Positions 33,715-42,051 of a DNA stretch of 64,000 nt are shown one piece after another. The notes under the pieces are model-generated. The model searched no databases, was not told the origin of the DNA, and saw nothing but the letters and a program-made list of their open reading frames with translations. This DNA comes from Dyadobacter sp. CY343 (lineage in GTDB: Bacteria; Bacteroidota; Bacteroidia; Cytophagales; Spirosomataceae), in assembly GCF_021390335.1 (NCBI RefSeq), contig NZ_JAJUXK010000006.1, forward strand, positions 310,001-374,000, given 5' to 3'. The position numbers and the translations under genes are program-made. The stretch's first letter is position 1. Every line of letters begins with the position of its first letter.

Positions 33715-34527
33715 ATGATTTCGATACCAAAACTAAAAAATACAGATTCCGGGCAGTACTTTCTCCTGGCAGGTCCGTGCGCCATTGAAGGCCGCGATAT
33801 GGCGCTCAGAATAGCAGAAAAAATCGTTACAATCACTGACAGACTTCGGATCCCATACATTTTCAAAGGCTCTTACCGTAAAGCGAATCGCACCAAAATC
33901 GACTCATTTACAGGTATTGGTGATGAAAAAGCATTGAATATCCTGAGAGAAGTTTCACAAACATTCGGGATACCCACTGTGACGGACATTCATGAATCAC
34001 ACGAGGCGGCGATGGCGGCCGAATATGTGGATGTTTTGCAAATACCCGCGTTCCTCTGCCGGCAGACTGAATTACTGGCTGCGGCTGCAAAAACGGGGAA
34101 GGCTGTAAATGTAAAAAAAGGGCAGTTTTTATCGGGCGCCTCCATGAAATTTGCCGCTGAAAAGATCCATGAGGTCAACCCGCAATGCCATGTAATTCTC
34201 ACAGATCGTGGTAATAGTTTTGGATACGGCGATTTAGTGGTCGATTACCGCAATATTCCCGAAATGGCTGCATTTGATGTGCCTGTGGTGATGGACTGCA
34301 CGCATTCGCTGCAACAACCCAACCAGAGTTCGGGAGTAACCGGAGGCAAGCCGAAGCTGATCGAGACCATCGCAAAAGCTGCAATTGCAGTGGGCGCCGA
34401 CGGACTTTTTATCGAAACGCATTTTAATCCCGCCGAAGCAAAATCCGACGGCGCGAATATGCTTCCCCTGGACCAATTAGAAGGTTTGCTGGAAAGATTA
34501 GTTCGGGTGAGAGAAGCGATATTATGA
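33715..34527 (+). CDS. kdsA: 3-deoxy-8-phosphooctulonate synthase (Kdo-8-P synthase)
   Basis: About 270 residues. It condenses arabinose 5-phosphate and phosphoenolpyruvate to Kdo 8-phosphate, a step of LPS core synthesis. The TIM-barrel signature LLAGPCAIEGRDMALRIAE is near the start, and FKGSYRKANRTKIDSFTG and LTDRGNSFGYGDLVVDYR, both binding PEP and sugar phosphate, are present. Cys in GPCAIE and the His/Glu in FIETHFNP suggest a metal site, so the metal-dependent class is possible. ATG at 33715 is preferred over an in-frame GTG at 33673. The stop overlaps the PAP2 gene start (ATGA). Confidence 0.94.
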   Translation: MISIPKLKNTDSGQYFLLAGPCAIEGRDMALRIAEKIVTITDRLRIPYIFKGSYRKANRTKIDSFTGIGDEKALNILREVSQTFGIPTVTDIHESHEAAMAAEYVDVLQIPAFLCRQTELLAAAAKTGKAVNVKKGQFLSGASMKFAAEKIHEVNPQCHVILTDRGNSFGYGDLVVDYRNIPEMAAFDVPVVMDCTHSLQQPNQSSGVTGGKPKLIETIAKAAIAVGADGLFIETHFNPAEAKSDGANMLPLDQLEGLLERLVRVREAIL

Positions 34528-35207
34528 TATTAAAAGCCGCCCGTGCCCAGATTTTTGTATTGCTGATATGCTGCAACCTGCTGCCTCAGGCAGCGATCGG
34601 GCAGCGCGATTCCACACTTTGGAGAGTGAAGGCGGGTGACATTATCCCCCCGGTTTCACTCGCAGTTGCAGGGCTCGTCGTGCAGGGGAAGATCAGCCGC
34701 AGCCTGCAAAGGGAAGTCCGGTCGCAATATCCTTCATTCCACACGAATGCTGACGATTTTCTGCCTTACGCGCCGGGTGTTGTGAGCCTAACCCTGGCCT
34801 CGGCAGGTGTAAAAGGCAAGCATTCTCTTGGCGACCAACTGATACTTGCTTTATTATCCAATATCGGCGCGCAAGTGGTTACGCAGGGCGTCAAACGCAT
34901 TTCAAAATATCCGAGACCGAATGGGGAAGACAACCATTCTTTCCCCTCCGGGCACACCACCACGGCCTTTGCGAATGCAGAGCTATTACATCAGGAGTAC
35001 GGCGACAAAAGCGTTTTGTATAGTATCGGAGGGTACGGAACTGCCTCTGCCGTGGGCGCTATGCGGATTTTAAACAATAAACACTGGCTGGCCGATGTAT
35101 TAATGGGCGCCGGGATCGGAATCGGGGCGACGAAAGTGTTTTATATCAGCTACCCTTGGCTCAAACAAAAATTCCCCCGCAAGAAAAAAATTGCAGTTCC
35201 CAAATAG
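34524..35207 (+). CDS. PAP2-family phosphatase
   Basis: A 227-residue exported phosphatase with a signal peptide (cleavage after LPQAAIG, before Gln). The three PAP2 motifs are complete: KRISKYPRP, then SFPSGHTTTAFANAEL and RILNNKHWLADVLMGA. Two hydrophobic helices are interspersed, so it may be partly membrane-bound. The family removes phosphate from lipids such as undecaprenyl pyrophosphate, phosphatidic acid or lipid A. It overlaps kdsA by four nucleotides (ATGA), which points to LPS as a likely context; the actual substrate is not determined. Confidence 0.85.
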   Translation: MILKAARAQIFVLLICCNLLPQAAIGQRDSTLWRVKAGDIIPPVSLAVAGLVVQGKISRSLQREVRSQYPSFHTNADDFLPYAPGVVSLTLASAGVKGKHSLGDQLILALLSNIGAQVVTQGVKRISKYPRPNGEDNHSFPSGHTTTAFANAELLHQEYGDKSVLYSIGGYGTASAVGAMRILNNKHWLADVLMGAGIGIGATKVFYISYPWLKQKFPRKKKIAVPK

Positions 35208-35270
35208 CTGCTGACAAAGGGCTGTCACAGGTACCTTTTTTATTTGCCCTATTATTTAACAGACAGCCCG

Positions 35271-35726
35271 ATGCAACTTAAGACCATTGAACCGATCCAC
35301 GTTCTCTATTTTGAAACAGAGACCACCTTAAACGATATTTTCCAATACGTTAGGCTGGTAGCCCAGCGGCTGTATCGCGATGCGGTTCAGCACGATATGG
35401 AAATAACCGGGCCTGTATACTGGATTTATGAAGGCGCCGATGGTAACCCCGACACCGTTTTCAAACTCACGATCGCGTTGCCCGTTAGTCCCGCTGTGCC
35501 TGCTTCCAGCTCAGAATTCAAACAAAAATTGCTGGAATCATTTAAGTGTATTTCTCACGAATTACAGGGAGATTGGAATCGATTAGGGAATGTTTACGGT
35601 GAAATTTTTGCTAAAATAGGCGAAGAAAATCACGCACCTTCCGGTCAGAACCGTGAAATATATATCAATATGGACTTTCAGAATCCTGCGGGAAATACCA
35701 CGGAAGTACAAGTGGGTATTTTCTAA
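35271..35726 (+). CDS. GyrI-like effector-binding protein (AraC E. binding domain)
   Basis: A 151-residue stand-alone protein. LKTIEPIHVLYFETETTL at the start and GPVYWIYEGADGNPDTVFKLTIALPVS in the middle resemble the GyrI/SBP small-molecule binding fold found in the C-terminal half of MerR/AraC regulators. There is no DNA-binding domain. Some stand-alone members have weak hydrolase activity; nothing in this sequence decides the matter. ATG at 35271 is used, as the TTG upstream has no support. It lies 64 nt past the PAP2 gene and 28 nt before tag, in line with a shared transcript. Confidence 0.75.
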   Translation: MQLKTIEPIHVLYFETETTLNDIFQYVRLVAQRLYRDAVQHDMEITGPVYWIYEGADGNPDTVFKLTIALPVSPAVPASSSEFKQKLLESFKCISHELQGDWNRLGNVYGEIFAKIGEENHAPSGQNREIYINMDFQNPAGNTTEVQVGIF

Positions 35727-35753
35727 AATCTTAAACTCACCAACTCACTATCA

Positions 35754-36293
35754 ATGTCTTACTGCGATTATATAAACAATAATATATCCGAGCTATCTGA
35801 TTTTCTCTTAAATAAAGAATACCACGATCATCACTACGGTTATCCGATCGACGATGATGATGAGCTTTTCGGGCGACTGCTGCTGGAAATAAACCAGGCG
35901 GGGCTGAGCTGGACTTTAATGCTGCGTAAGCAACATTCTTTTCGTGAAGCTTATGCTGGTTTTTCGATTGTAAAAGTGGCGGCTTTTGATGAAAATGACC
36001 GCGAGCGGCTCATGCAGGATGCAGGTATCGTCAGAAACCGGTTGAAAATTAATGCGGCTATTGTGAATGCGCAGAAGATTCTGGAACTGCAAAAGGAATA
36101 TGGTTCTTTTAAGGGTTGGATCAACGCTAATCATCCCCTTACCAAGCCTGAGTGGATCAAGCTTTTCAAGAAAACATTCAAGTTTACCGGCGGCGAGATC
36201 GTGAACGAATTTTTAATGAGTACCGGCTACTTACCCGGCGCGCATTCTCCGGATTGTCCTATTTATCAAAAAATTGAGCAGTTGGCCGGCTAG
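35754..36293 (+). CDS. tag: DNA-3-methyladenine glycosylase I
   Basis: A 179-residue base-excision repair enzyme that removes 3-methyladenine. EINQAGLSWTLMLRKQHSFREAY (about residues 44-66) is the family's core helix pair. The zinc-snap residues known from E. coli Tag are all visible: Cys4, a His around 24-27, and a His and Cys in GAHSPDCP near the C-terminus. Its length is close to E. coli Tag (187). The C-terminus is normal. It is convergent with the GDPD gene, 13 nt away. Confidence 0.93.
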   Translation: MSYCDYINNNISELSDFLLNKEYHDHHYGYPIDDDDELFGRLLLEINQAGLSWTLMLRKQHSFREAYAGFSIVKVAAFDENDRERLMQDAGIVRNRLKINAAIVNAQKILELQKEYGSFKGWINANHPLTKPEWIKLFKKTFKFTGGEIVNEFLMSTGYLPGAHSPDCPIYQKIEQLAG

Positions 36294-36305
36294 CCGACGT
36301 TCGTT

Positions 36306-37103
36306 TTAATGTCCTTTTAAATAAGTGAGCAAATGTGCCGGCTGGTCGGTTTGTAATCCCTGAACTCCTTTGTCAAGTGCTTCTTTCCACGTCGCCGGGC
36401 CTTCGGACGGACTTTGTACATCCAGCCAAACTTCCACGCCGTTTTCATTCGCGGTTTTGATCAATTCAGGATCTTTCAGATTGTCCAGGATCTGAACGTG
36501 TGTTTTTTTCAAAAACCCTAACAATTGCTCTTTGCTGGTGACATCTTTTGGCAGACTTGTCATCAGCGGAATATGCGGTGCAAGCCCTTTCCATTGAAGG
36601 TACTGGCGCTCGTCGTTGAGGTAAACGATCACCTGATTTTCCATTCCCGCAGCTTTGATCTGTTTCCAGGCTTCTTCAATATTAGCTTCTTTACAGTCCA
36701 GATAGATATTGATCTTGTCTTTGCACACAGCCAGCATTTCCTGGAATTCAGGGATCCGGTGTGTTTTTTTATTTCGGTTAAATACCTGCAATTTCCGCAC
36801 TTCCGACAGATTCATTTCTGAAATGCGGCCGCTCCCATTCGTGGTACGGTCGACTTTACTATCGTGCAGTACTACAAGTTTCCCGTCTTTTGTAGTCCGG
36901 AGATCGACCTCGACATAATCCGCGCCGCATTCGATCGCATCCCGGCAGGAAGCGAGCGTATTTTCAGGGGCCGCAATATGATTTCCGCGATGGGCGATCA
37001 CAACCGTTTTATTTTTACACTGGGGTAACTTCGCCTGCTGCGCCTGTGCGCCAGCTGCAAGTCCCAGGATGGAAAACAGAATAAAGAACTTTTTACCAAT
37101 CAT
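36306..37103 (-). CDS. Glycerophosphodiester phosphodiesterase, secreted
   Basis: A 265-residue TIM-barrel enzyme that hydrolyses glycerophosphodiesters to glycerol 3-phosphate and an alcohol. The signal peptide (ILGLAAGAQA, cleavage before Gln) puts it in the periplasm. Active-site residues are H and R in VIAHRGNHIAAPENTLAS, E and D in DYVEVDLRTTKDG and H in VVLHDSKVDR. The chain is the short GDPD form without extra domains. Glycerol 3-phosphate from it could join metabolism with glpK's product, but the genes are far apart. Confidence 0.92.
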   Translation of the reverse strand: MIGKKFFILFSILGLAAGAQAQQAKLPQCKNKTVVIAHRGNHIAAPENTLASCRDAIECGADYVEVDLRTTKDGKLVVLHDSKVDRTTNGSGRISEMNLSEVRKLQVFNRNKKTHRIPEFQEMLAVCKDKINIYLDCKEANIEEAWKQIKAAGMENQVIVYLNDERQYLQWKGLAPHIPLMTSLPKDVTSKEQLLGFLKKTHVQILDNLKDPELIKTANENGVEVWLDVQSPSEGPATWKEALDKGVQGLQTDQPAHLLTYLKGH

Positions 37104-37179
37104 AACCTGAAAAGATAAAAGTCTACAAGTGCAGTAACTAGCGCCGCACTCATAGACTCATTAACTTTAAACTAAAAAA

Positions 37180-38097
37180 TTACTGTATCTCAAAGCTGCT
37201 CAGATTCACAAATTCCTGAACCCGCGCATTGATTTCTTCACGTGAAAGATTAACCAAACGCTCCGTTCCAAATTTTTCAACACAAAAAGAAGCCATTGCA
37301 GAACCATAAATAACCCCGCGCTTCATATTCTCGAATGAAATATCATTGGTACTTGCGAGATAACCTATAAACCCACCCGCAAAAACGTCACCTGCGCCGG
37401 TTGGGTCAAAAACCTCTTCAAGCGGCAATGCCGGTGCAAAGAAAATACGGTCTTCCTGGAAAAGTAACGCACCGTGCTCTCCTTTTTTAATGATCAAAGT
37501 TTTCGGGCCCATTTCCATGATCTTCTTCGCCGCTTTACGAAGCGAATATTCACCTGACAGTTGGCGGGCTTCCTCGTCGTTGATCGTGATGAGATCAACC
37601 ATTTTTAAAACTTCTTTCAAATCGTCCATCGCGATATTCATCCACAAATTCATGGTATCGAGCATGATCAGTTTCGGGCGTTTCGCCATTCTTTCGATCA
37701 CCAGTTTCTGCGTAGCCGGAACTGTATTTCCCAGCATCAGAAATTCGGTACCCTGGTAAGAATCAGGTATAGTAGGGTCGAAATGCTCCATTACATTCAG
37801 TTCGGTCACCAACGTATCGCGGGTGTTCATATCCTCGTGGTACTTGCCCGACCAGAAGAAAGTTTTTCCGTCCTGAACGATTTCCAATCCTTCGGTATTA
37901 ATGCCGTGGTCTTGCAAAAGCGTGATCATTTCCTTTGGAAAATCGCCGCCTACTACGGCAACCAGATTATTATCCTTTGTGAAATAAGAAGCGGATAGTG
38001 TGATGTAAGTGGCGGCGCCTCCGATAATTTTATCTGTTTTTCCAAAAGGCGTTTCGAGCGCGTCGAATGCAACAGACCCTACGGTTAGTAAGCTCAT
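37180..38097 (-). CDS. PfkB-family sugar or nucleoside kinase
   Basis: A 305-residue kinase of the ribokinase fold. GSVAFDALETPFGKTDKIIGGAATY at the start is the substrate-lid region, and DPTGAGDVFAGGFIGYLAS near residue 247 is the family's catalytic signature with the base Asp and anion hole. Closest in feel to ribokinase/adenosine-kinase-like proteins of Bacteroidota; the substrate cannot be read. It is monocistronic or leads into the GDPD gene 77 nt downstream. It is divergent from the DUF5618 gene. Confidence 0.88.
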   Translation of the reverse strand: MSLLTVGSVAFDALETPFGKTDKIIGGAATYITLSASYFTKDNNLVAVVGGDFPKEMITLLQDHGINTEGLEIVQDGKTFFWSGKYHEDMNTRDTLVTELNVMEHFDPTIPDSYQGTEFLMLGNTVPATQKLVIERMAKRPKLIMLDTMNLWMNIAMDDLKEVLKMVDLITINDEEARQLSGEYSLRKAAKKIMEMGPKTLIIKKGEHGALLFQEDRIFFAPALPLEEVFDPTGAGDVFAGGFIGYLASTNDISFENMKRGVIYGSAMASFCVEKFGTERLVNLSREEINARVQEFVNLSSFEIQ

Positions 38098-38176
38098 AGA
38101 TAATTACTGTGTTGATTTTAAGTTAGTTTCAATCATTGTTTTAATACCAAAAAACGCTGCTAAGATAGTTAAAACA

Positions 38177-38211
38177 GCCGAATAGCATATTTCCTACCCT
38201 GCATATTCGGC
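38177..38211. promoter_or_regulatory. Hairpin with a one-nucleotide bulge between divergent genes
   Basis: GCCGAATAGC (38177-38186) pairs with GCATATTCGGC (38201-38211), with one bulged base, around a 14-nt loop. It lies between the pfkB and DUF5618 promoters. A regulatory role is a guess. Confidence 0.3.
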
Positions 38212-38240
38212 AGCCGGCGAATCTATCATCTGTAATTTGC

Positions 38241-38248
38241 TATTTTTG
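38241..38248 (+). promoter_or_regulatory. -7 promoter element of the DUF5618 gene
   Basis: TATTTTTG fits TAnnTTTG and lies 43 nt before the ATG at 38292. A -33 TTTG is not found at the usual 19-nt distance. Confidence 0.45.
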
Positions 38249-38291
38249 TTGATCAGCTTTTTATTTATTCACTATAAACACATACTAACAA

Positions 38292-38681
38292 ATGGAAGCA
38301 GTTTCCGAAGCACGCAGGCATATTGATAATGCGAAGGATTTTTTAAGTAATAATGCAAAAAAAGAGGACGGACTTTATCACGACAAAAAGTACGTCAAGA
38401 TAGCCGGCCACACCGCTTACACAGGCATATTGCTGGTGCTCAACGAGCTGCTCGGAGAGAAAAACAGGAAAACCCCGAAAAGCGTGGAATGGTACCAATA
38501 TGAGCTCAGCCGGATAGATAAAAGTTTGCTTGCCAACTTTACCACAGCTTACCAGATCCTGCATATTGATATGGGATACCAGGGCACTAAAAGTGCAAAA
38601 CTCGCTTCTGTCGGGTTACAGGAAGCAGAGAAAATAATCAGGTGGGTGGAAACCCGCCTCGAAAAAAAGATGATCAGTTAA
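38292..38681 (+). CDS. DUF5618-family small helical protein
   Basis: A 129-residue all-helical protein: SEARRHIDNAKDFLSNNA, then GLYHDKKYVKIAGHTAYTGILLVLNELL and a C-terminal helix IIRWVETRLEKK. It resembles the DUF5618 family of Bacteroidota, which has a HEPN-like or four-helix look; no catalytic Rx4-6H motif of HEPN RNases was found, so a nuclease role is not supported. It is upstream of cysS by 28 nt and probably co-transcribed with it, DUF192 and the M28 gene. Confidence 0.75.
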   Translation: MEAVSEARRHIDNAKDFLSNNAKKEDGLYHDKKYVKIAGHTAYTGILLVLNELLGEKNRKTPKSVEWYQYELSRIDKSLLANFTTAYQILHIDMGYQGTKSAKLASVGLQEAEKIIRWVETRLEKKMIS

Positions 38682-38709
38682 AAATTAATTTTCAGTAAGT
38701 ACCGGATAA

Positions 38710-40212
38710 ATGACCGACCAAACTTTCCAGCCTCTTAAGATATTCAATACACTTACGCGTAAGAAAGATGTATTTGTACCGATCGCCCCTCCTTATGTCG
38801 GGATGTACGTCTGCGGGCCGACGGTCTATAATAATGTACACTTAGGAAATATCCGCACGTTTCTGGCATTCGATATTCTCTACCGGTACCTCACACATAT
38901 CGGATACAAAGTGCGCTATGTGCGGAATATCACGGACGTGGGCCACCTGGTGGGAGACGGCGATGAAGGGGAGGATAAAATAGGTAAAATGGCGAAGCTG
39001 CAAAAGCTGGAACCCATGGAGATCGTGCAGCGGTACACCAATGATTTCCACGATGTTACAGCCATATTTAACCTGCTAACTCCCAGCATTGAACCCACTG
39101 CCACCGGCCATTTGATCGAGCAGATCGAGGCAGTGCAGACGCTGATCGAAAAAGGCGCCGCGTACGAATCAAACGGTTCTGTTTATTTTGATATTAATAA
39201 ATACCAGGGCGCCGGAAATGAATATGGAAAGCTTTCCGGCCGCATTATCGAGGACCTTTTAAATGAAACGCGAGAGCTCGACGGGCAGGCAGAAAAACGC
39301 AATCCGCTCGATTTTGCATTGTGGAAAAAAGCCAGTCCGGAACATATCATGCAATGGGATTCTCCCTGGGGAATGGGCTTCCCAGGCTGGCATTTGGAGT
39401 GTACCTGCATGAGTAAGAAGTACTTAGGCAAGCAGTTCGATATTCATGGCGGCGGAATGGATTTAAAATTTCCCCACCACGAATGCGAGATCGCGCAGGG
39501 GAAATCGCTCACCGGCGAGGAACCTGTTCGTTACTGGATGCATACCAATATGCTGACTGTGAACGGGCAAAAAATGTCGAAATCGCTGGGTAACTCCTTT
39601 CTGCCTTCCGAGCTTTTTGCCGGTAGCCACGAGCTGCTCGACCAGGCTTACAGCCCGATGACCGTGCGGTTTTTTATGCTTCAAAGTCAGTACCGGAGTA
39701 CGCTTGATTTTTCAAACGATGCTTTAAAAGCGGCACATAAAGGCTACAAAAAGCTGGCAAACGGATTAAGGAATGCGAAACTGCTGACCTATTCTGCCGA
39801 AGAAGAAATTGCTATTGACGAAGCAAAAAAAGCCGATATCCAAAAATCAGTCGACGGTTTTTACGGCGCGATGAACGACGATCTGAATACCGCAGTCGCA
39901 TTTGCCAACCTTTTTAATTTGCTCAAATACATCAATATGCTCAATATGGGGCAGTTGAAACCTGCGGCAATTGGTGAGGATACATTTAATCTGCTGAAAG
40001 AAAAATTCGTTGTTTTCTTCGAAGATGTACTCGGCTTGCAAGAGGAGCTGGCGGAAGGTTATGCGATACTGGACGGAATGCTGAACCTTTACCGCGAATT
40101 TAAAAAATTGCAGAACTACGAAAAAGTAGATGAAATCCGTTCTTATTTCAAAAATCAGGGTCTGGTAATCCGCGACACGAAAGTGCGGGTGGACTGGGCT
40201 TACGAAGAATAA
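38710..40212 (+). CDS. cysS: Cysteinyl-tRNA synthetase
   Basis: A 500-residue class I aminoacyl-tRNA synthetase. The HIGH-type motif is in GPTVYNNVHLGNIRTF near residue 40, and KMSKSLGN is near residue 285. The zinc ligands are Cys in YVCGP, Cys in WHLECTCMS, and the His/Glu in PHHECEI, which is the site that selects cysteine. The C-terminal anticodon-binding helices are present. The length is typical. Genes on both sides lie within about 30 nt. Confidence 0.96.
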   Translation: MTDQTFQPLKIFNTLTRKKDVFVPIAPPYVGMYVCGPTVYNNVHLGNIRTFLAFDILYRYLTHIGYKVRYVRNITDVGHLVGDGDEGEDKIGKMAKLQKLEPMEIVQRYTNDFHDVTAIFNLLTPSIEPTATGHLIEQIEAVQTLIEKGAAYESNGSVYFDINKYQGAGNEYGKLSGRIIEDLLNETRELDGQAEKRNPLDFALWKKASPEHIMQWDSPWGMGFPGWHLECTCMSKKYLGKQFDIHGGGMDLKFPHHECEIAQGKSLTGEEPVRYWMHTNMLTVNGQKMSKSLGNSFLPSELFAGSHELLDQAYSPMTVRFFMLQSQYRSTLDFSNDALKAAHKGYKKLANGLRNAKLLTYSAEEEIAIDEAKKADIQKSVDGFYGAMNDDLNTAVAFANLFNLLKYINMLNMGQLKPAAIGEDTFNLLKEKFVVFFEDVLGLQEELAEGYAILDGMLNLYREFKKLQNYEKVDEIRSYFKNQGLVIRDTKVRVDWAYEE

Positions 40213-40214
40213 CC

Positions 40215-40727
40215 ATGAAAAACCGGCAATCGATCATCGCTTATATTCTGTTGGGCGTGTTTCTACTGGGTGGGGCGGCGTATTATCTGGTCCCGTTTAT
40301 CACCAGTAGTAAGGTTGAACCAATTAATCTGAATGTTCCGGCCGAAGCGCCAAATTTCGTAAAGGAAGGTGAGGTAACCTTTTTGAAAAACGGCAAAGTA
40401 CATTTGAAGATCGACGTTGAAATCGCAGAGAACGAAAATGAACGTGCAAAAGGGCTGATGTACCGTTCCTCCATTCCCGATTCGGTCGGTATGCTTTTCA
40501 TTTTTGACCGCCCGGAGCCACAGAGTTTCTGGATGCACAATACGAGCATTCCACTCGATATTATGTATGTGGATGCCAACAAAAAAATCATTTCCATCGC
40601 AGCCAATACCGAACCCTATTCCGACGAAGCGGTGCCTTCACTCGGTGATGCGCAATATGTGGTAGAAGTAAATGCAGGATTCAGTGAACGTAACAATATC
40701 AAAACAGGAGATGCTATTTCTTTCTAG
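40215..40727 (+). CDS. DUF192-family protein, membrane-anchored
   Basis: A 170-residue protein. Residues 8-28 form a signal anchor (IIAYILLGVFLLGGAAYYLV). The DUF192 domain is at about 55-170: ENERAKGLMYRSSIPDSVGMLFIFDRPEPQSFWMHNTSIPLDIMYVDANKKI is the conserved core, with RxxGLM and FWMxNT motifs. The fold has no assigned catalytic function. It begins 3 nt after cysS and its last 17 nt overlap the start of the M28 gene, so translation is likely coupled. Confidence 0.88.
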   Translation: MKNRQSIIAYILLGVFLLGGAAYYLVPFITSSKVEPINLNVPAEAPNFVKEGEVTFLKNGKVHLKIDVEIAENENERAKGLMYRSSIPDSVGMLFIFDRPEPQSFWMHNTSIPLDIMYVDANKKIISIAANTEPYSDEAVPSLGDAQYVVEVNAGFSERNNIKTGDAISF

Positions 40728-41739
40728 GAGCCTATTTTTCAAGAGATTCACGTATATTTTTTCTCTTACACTATTAATTTACGGCTGCAAGAGCAATACA
40801 AGCTCCGAGCAAACCAGCGAACAGGCGGTCAAGCTGGTCACCAGCCCCGCATTTAATCCTGACTCTGCGTATGCATTCGTTCAAAAGCAAGTCGATTTCG
40901 GCGCACGTGTTCCCAATTCCAAGCCACACCAGCTTTGCGGCGATTACCTTGTCGCAACTCTGAAAAAATACGGTTTGCAAGTTACCGAGCAGCCTTTTAC
41001 ACCGACTACTTTCGACGGCACAAAGCTAAATGCACGTAATATCATCGGTAGCTTCAATCCCGCGGCTTCAAAACGCATTTTGCTTGCTGCACACTGGGAT
41101 TCCCGCCCCTTTTCGGATCAGGATTCTGTTGTAAAAGATAAGCCTGTACTGGCCGCAAATGACGGAGCGAGCGGCGTGGGTGTATTGCTGGAAGTGGCCA
41201 GAGTACTTTCTTCACAAACTACCAAACCGGATATCGGCGTAGATATTATTTTCTTCGATGCCGAAGACTGGGGCAGCTCAGATGAACCTACCAAGATGGA
41301 ATACAGCGGATTTTGCCTCGGCTCTCAGTATTGGTCGGCCAACAAACATATTCCTAATTACACTGCCTACTTTGGTATTTTGCTGGATATGGTAGGTGCA
41401 AAAGGCGCTACGTTTTTGAAAGAAGGACATTCCGTGCAGGTGGCGGAAGACGTGGTAAGGCAGGTTTGGACTACCGCGAGCCGAATCGGCTACAACAATT
41501 ACTTTATCGACGAAAGAGGCACTTCCATTACCGACGACCATTGGCCGGTGAACAAGGTAGCCGGCATTCCGATGATCGATATAATCCACACCAAACAAAA
41601 CAGCCTCGCACTCACCTTTTTCCCTCAGTGGCACACCAGCCACGATACAATGGAAAACATTGACCCGAACACCCTAAAAGCCGTCGGGCAGACATTGATG
41701 CAGGTGCTGTACCAGGAAGCCGCGGGGCAGGCGCTTTAA
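40711..41739 (+). CDS. Type II glutaminyl cyclase-like M28 peptidase, lipoprotein
   Basis: About 342 residues. The ATG at 40711 is chosen (preceded by GGAG); it overlaps the DUF192 gene. A lipoprotein signal peptide (IYGC) is followed by an M28 zinc domain: HWDSRPFSDQD with zinc His and Asp, AANDGASGVGVLLEVARVL, FFDAEDWG with the bridging acid, and HTKQNSLALTFFPQWHTSHDT at the end. These features resemble glutaminyl-peptide cyclotransferases of Bacteroidota (for example P. gingivalis) and of animals. The enzyme would form N-terminal pyroglutamate on exported proteins whose signal peptides are cut before Gln; eight such proteins are encoded in this window. Confidence 0.82.
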   Translation: MLFLSRSLFFKRFTYIFSLTLLIYGCKSNTSSEQTSEQAVKLVTSPAFNPDSAYAFVQKQVDFGARVPNSKPHQLCGDYLVATLKKYGLQVTEQPFTPTTFDGTKLNARNIIGSFNPAASKRILLAAHWDSRPFSDQDSVVKDKPVLAANDGASGVGVLLEVARVLSSQTTKPDIGVDIIFFDAEDWGSSDEPTKMEYSGFCLGSQYWSANKHIPNYTAYFGILLDMVGAKGATFLKEGHSVQVAEDVVRQVWTTASRIGYNNYFIDERGTSITDDHWPVNKVAGIPMIDIIHTKQNSLALTFFPQWHTSHDTMENIDPNTLKAVGQTLMQVLYQEAAGQAL

Positions 41740-42051
41740 GGGTCATTGGTGGTCATTTGTTGTCATTGATTGTCATTGATTGTTTGGGGTGGTTTGAAGT
41801 GGATCGGGGTGGTTCGGGTGTTGTTCGGAGTAGTTCGAAGTGGTTCGGGTGCTGTTCGAAGTGGATCGGGTAGTTCGGTATTGTTTGCTTTTGTCATAGA
41901 ACCGAGCAAAACAAAAAATGACCACAAATGACAATAAGTGACCATCAATGACAATCTCGACCCCCCCCCCGAACAACCTCCAACCACCTCGAACTACCCC
42001 CGAACAACCCCGAACTACCCCCGACAACCCCGAACTACCTCCGAACAACCC
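41740..42051. repeat. Non-coding array of two inverted 10-nt repeat families
   Basis: The 312 nt between convergent genes hold four blocks with a period of about 10 nt. Block A (41741-41780): four units, consensus KGTCATTKRT. Block B (about 41784-41882): about ten units, consensus TTCGRRGTGG, 9-11 nt long. Block C (41916-41955): four units complementary to A. Block D (about 41971-42051): about nine units, CGAACWACCY, complementary to B. A 33-nt hinge lies in between, with a weak stem. The top strand is G/T-rich in the left half and A/C-rich in the right half. Open frames crossing it are spurious because units are not multiples of three. Confidence 0.85.
41961..41970. repeat. Homopolymer of ten C
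   Basis: Ten consecutive C start the D block of the array. No gene crosses it. It is prone to slippage and to miscounting in assembly. Confidence 0.9.

Noticed and set aside
41740..42051. CRISPR array
   Set aside because: Units are only about 10 nt, contiguous and degenerate, with no spacers and no cas genes nearby.
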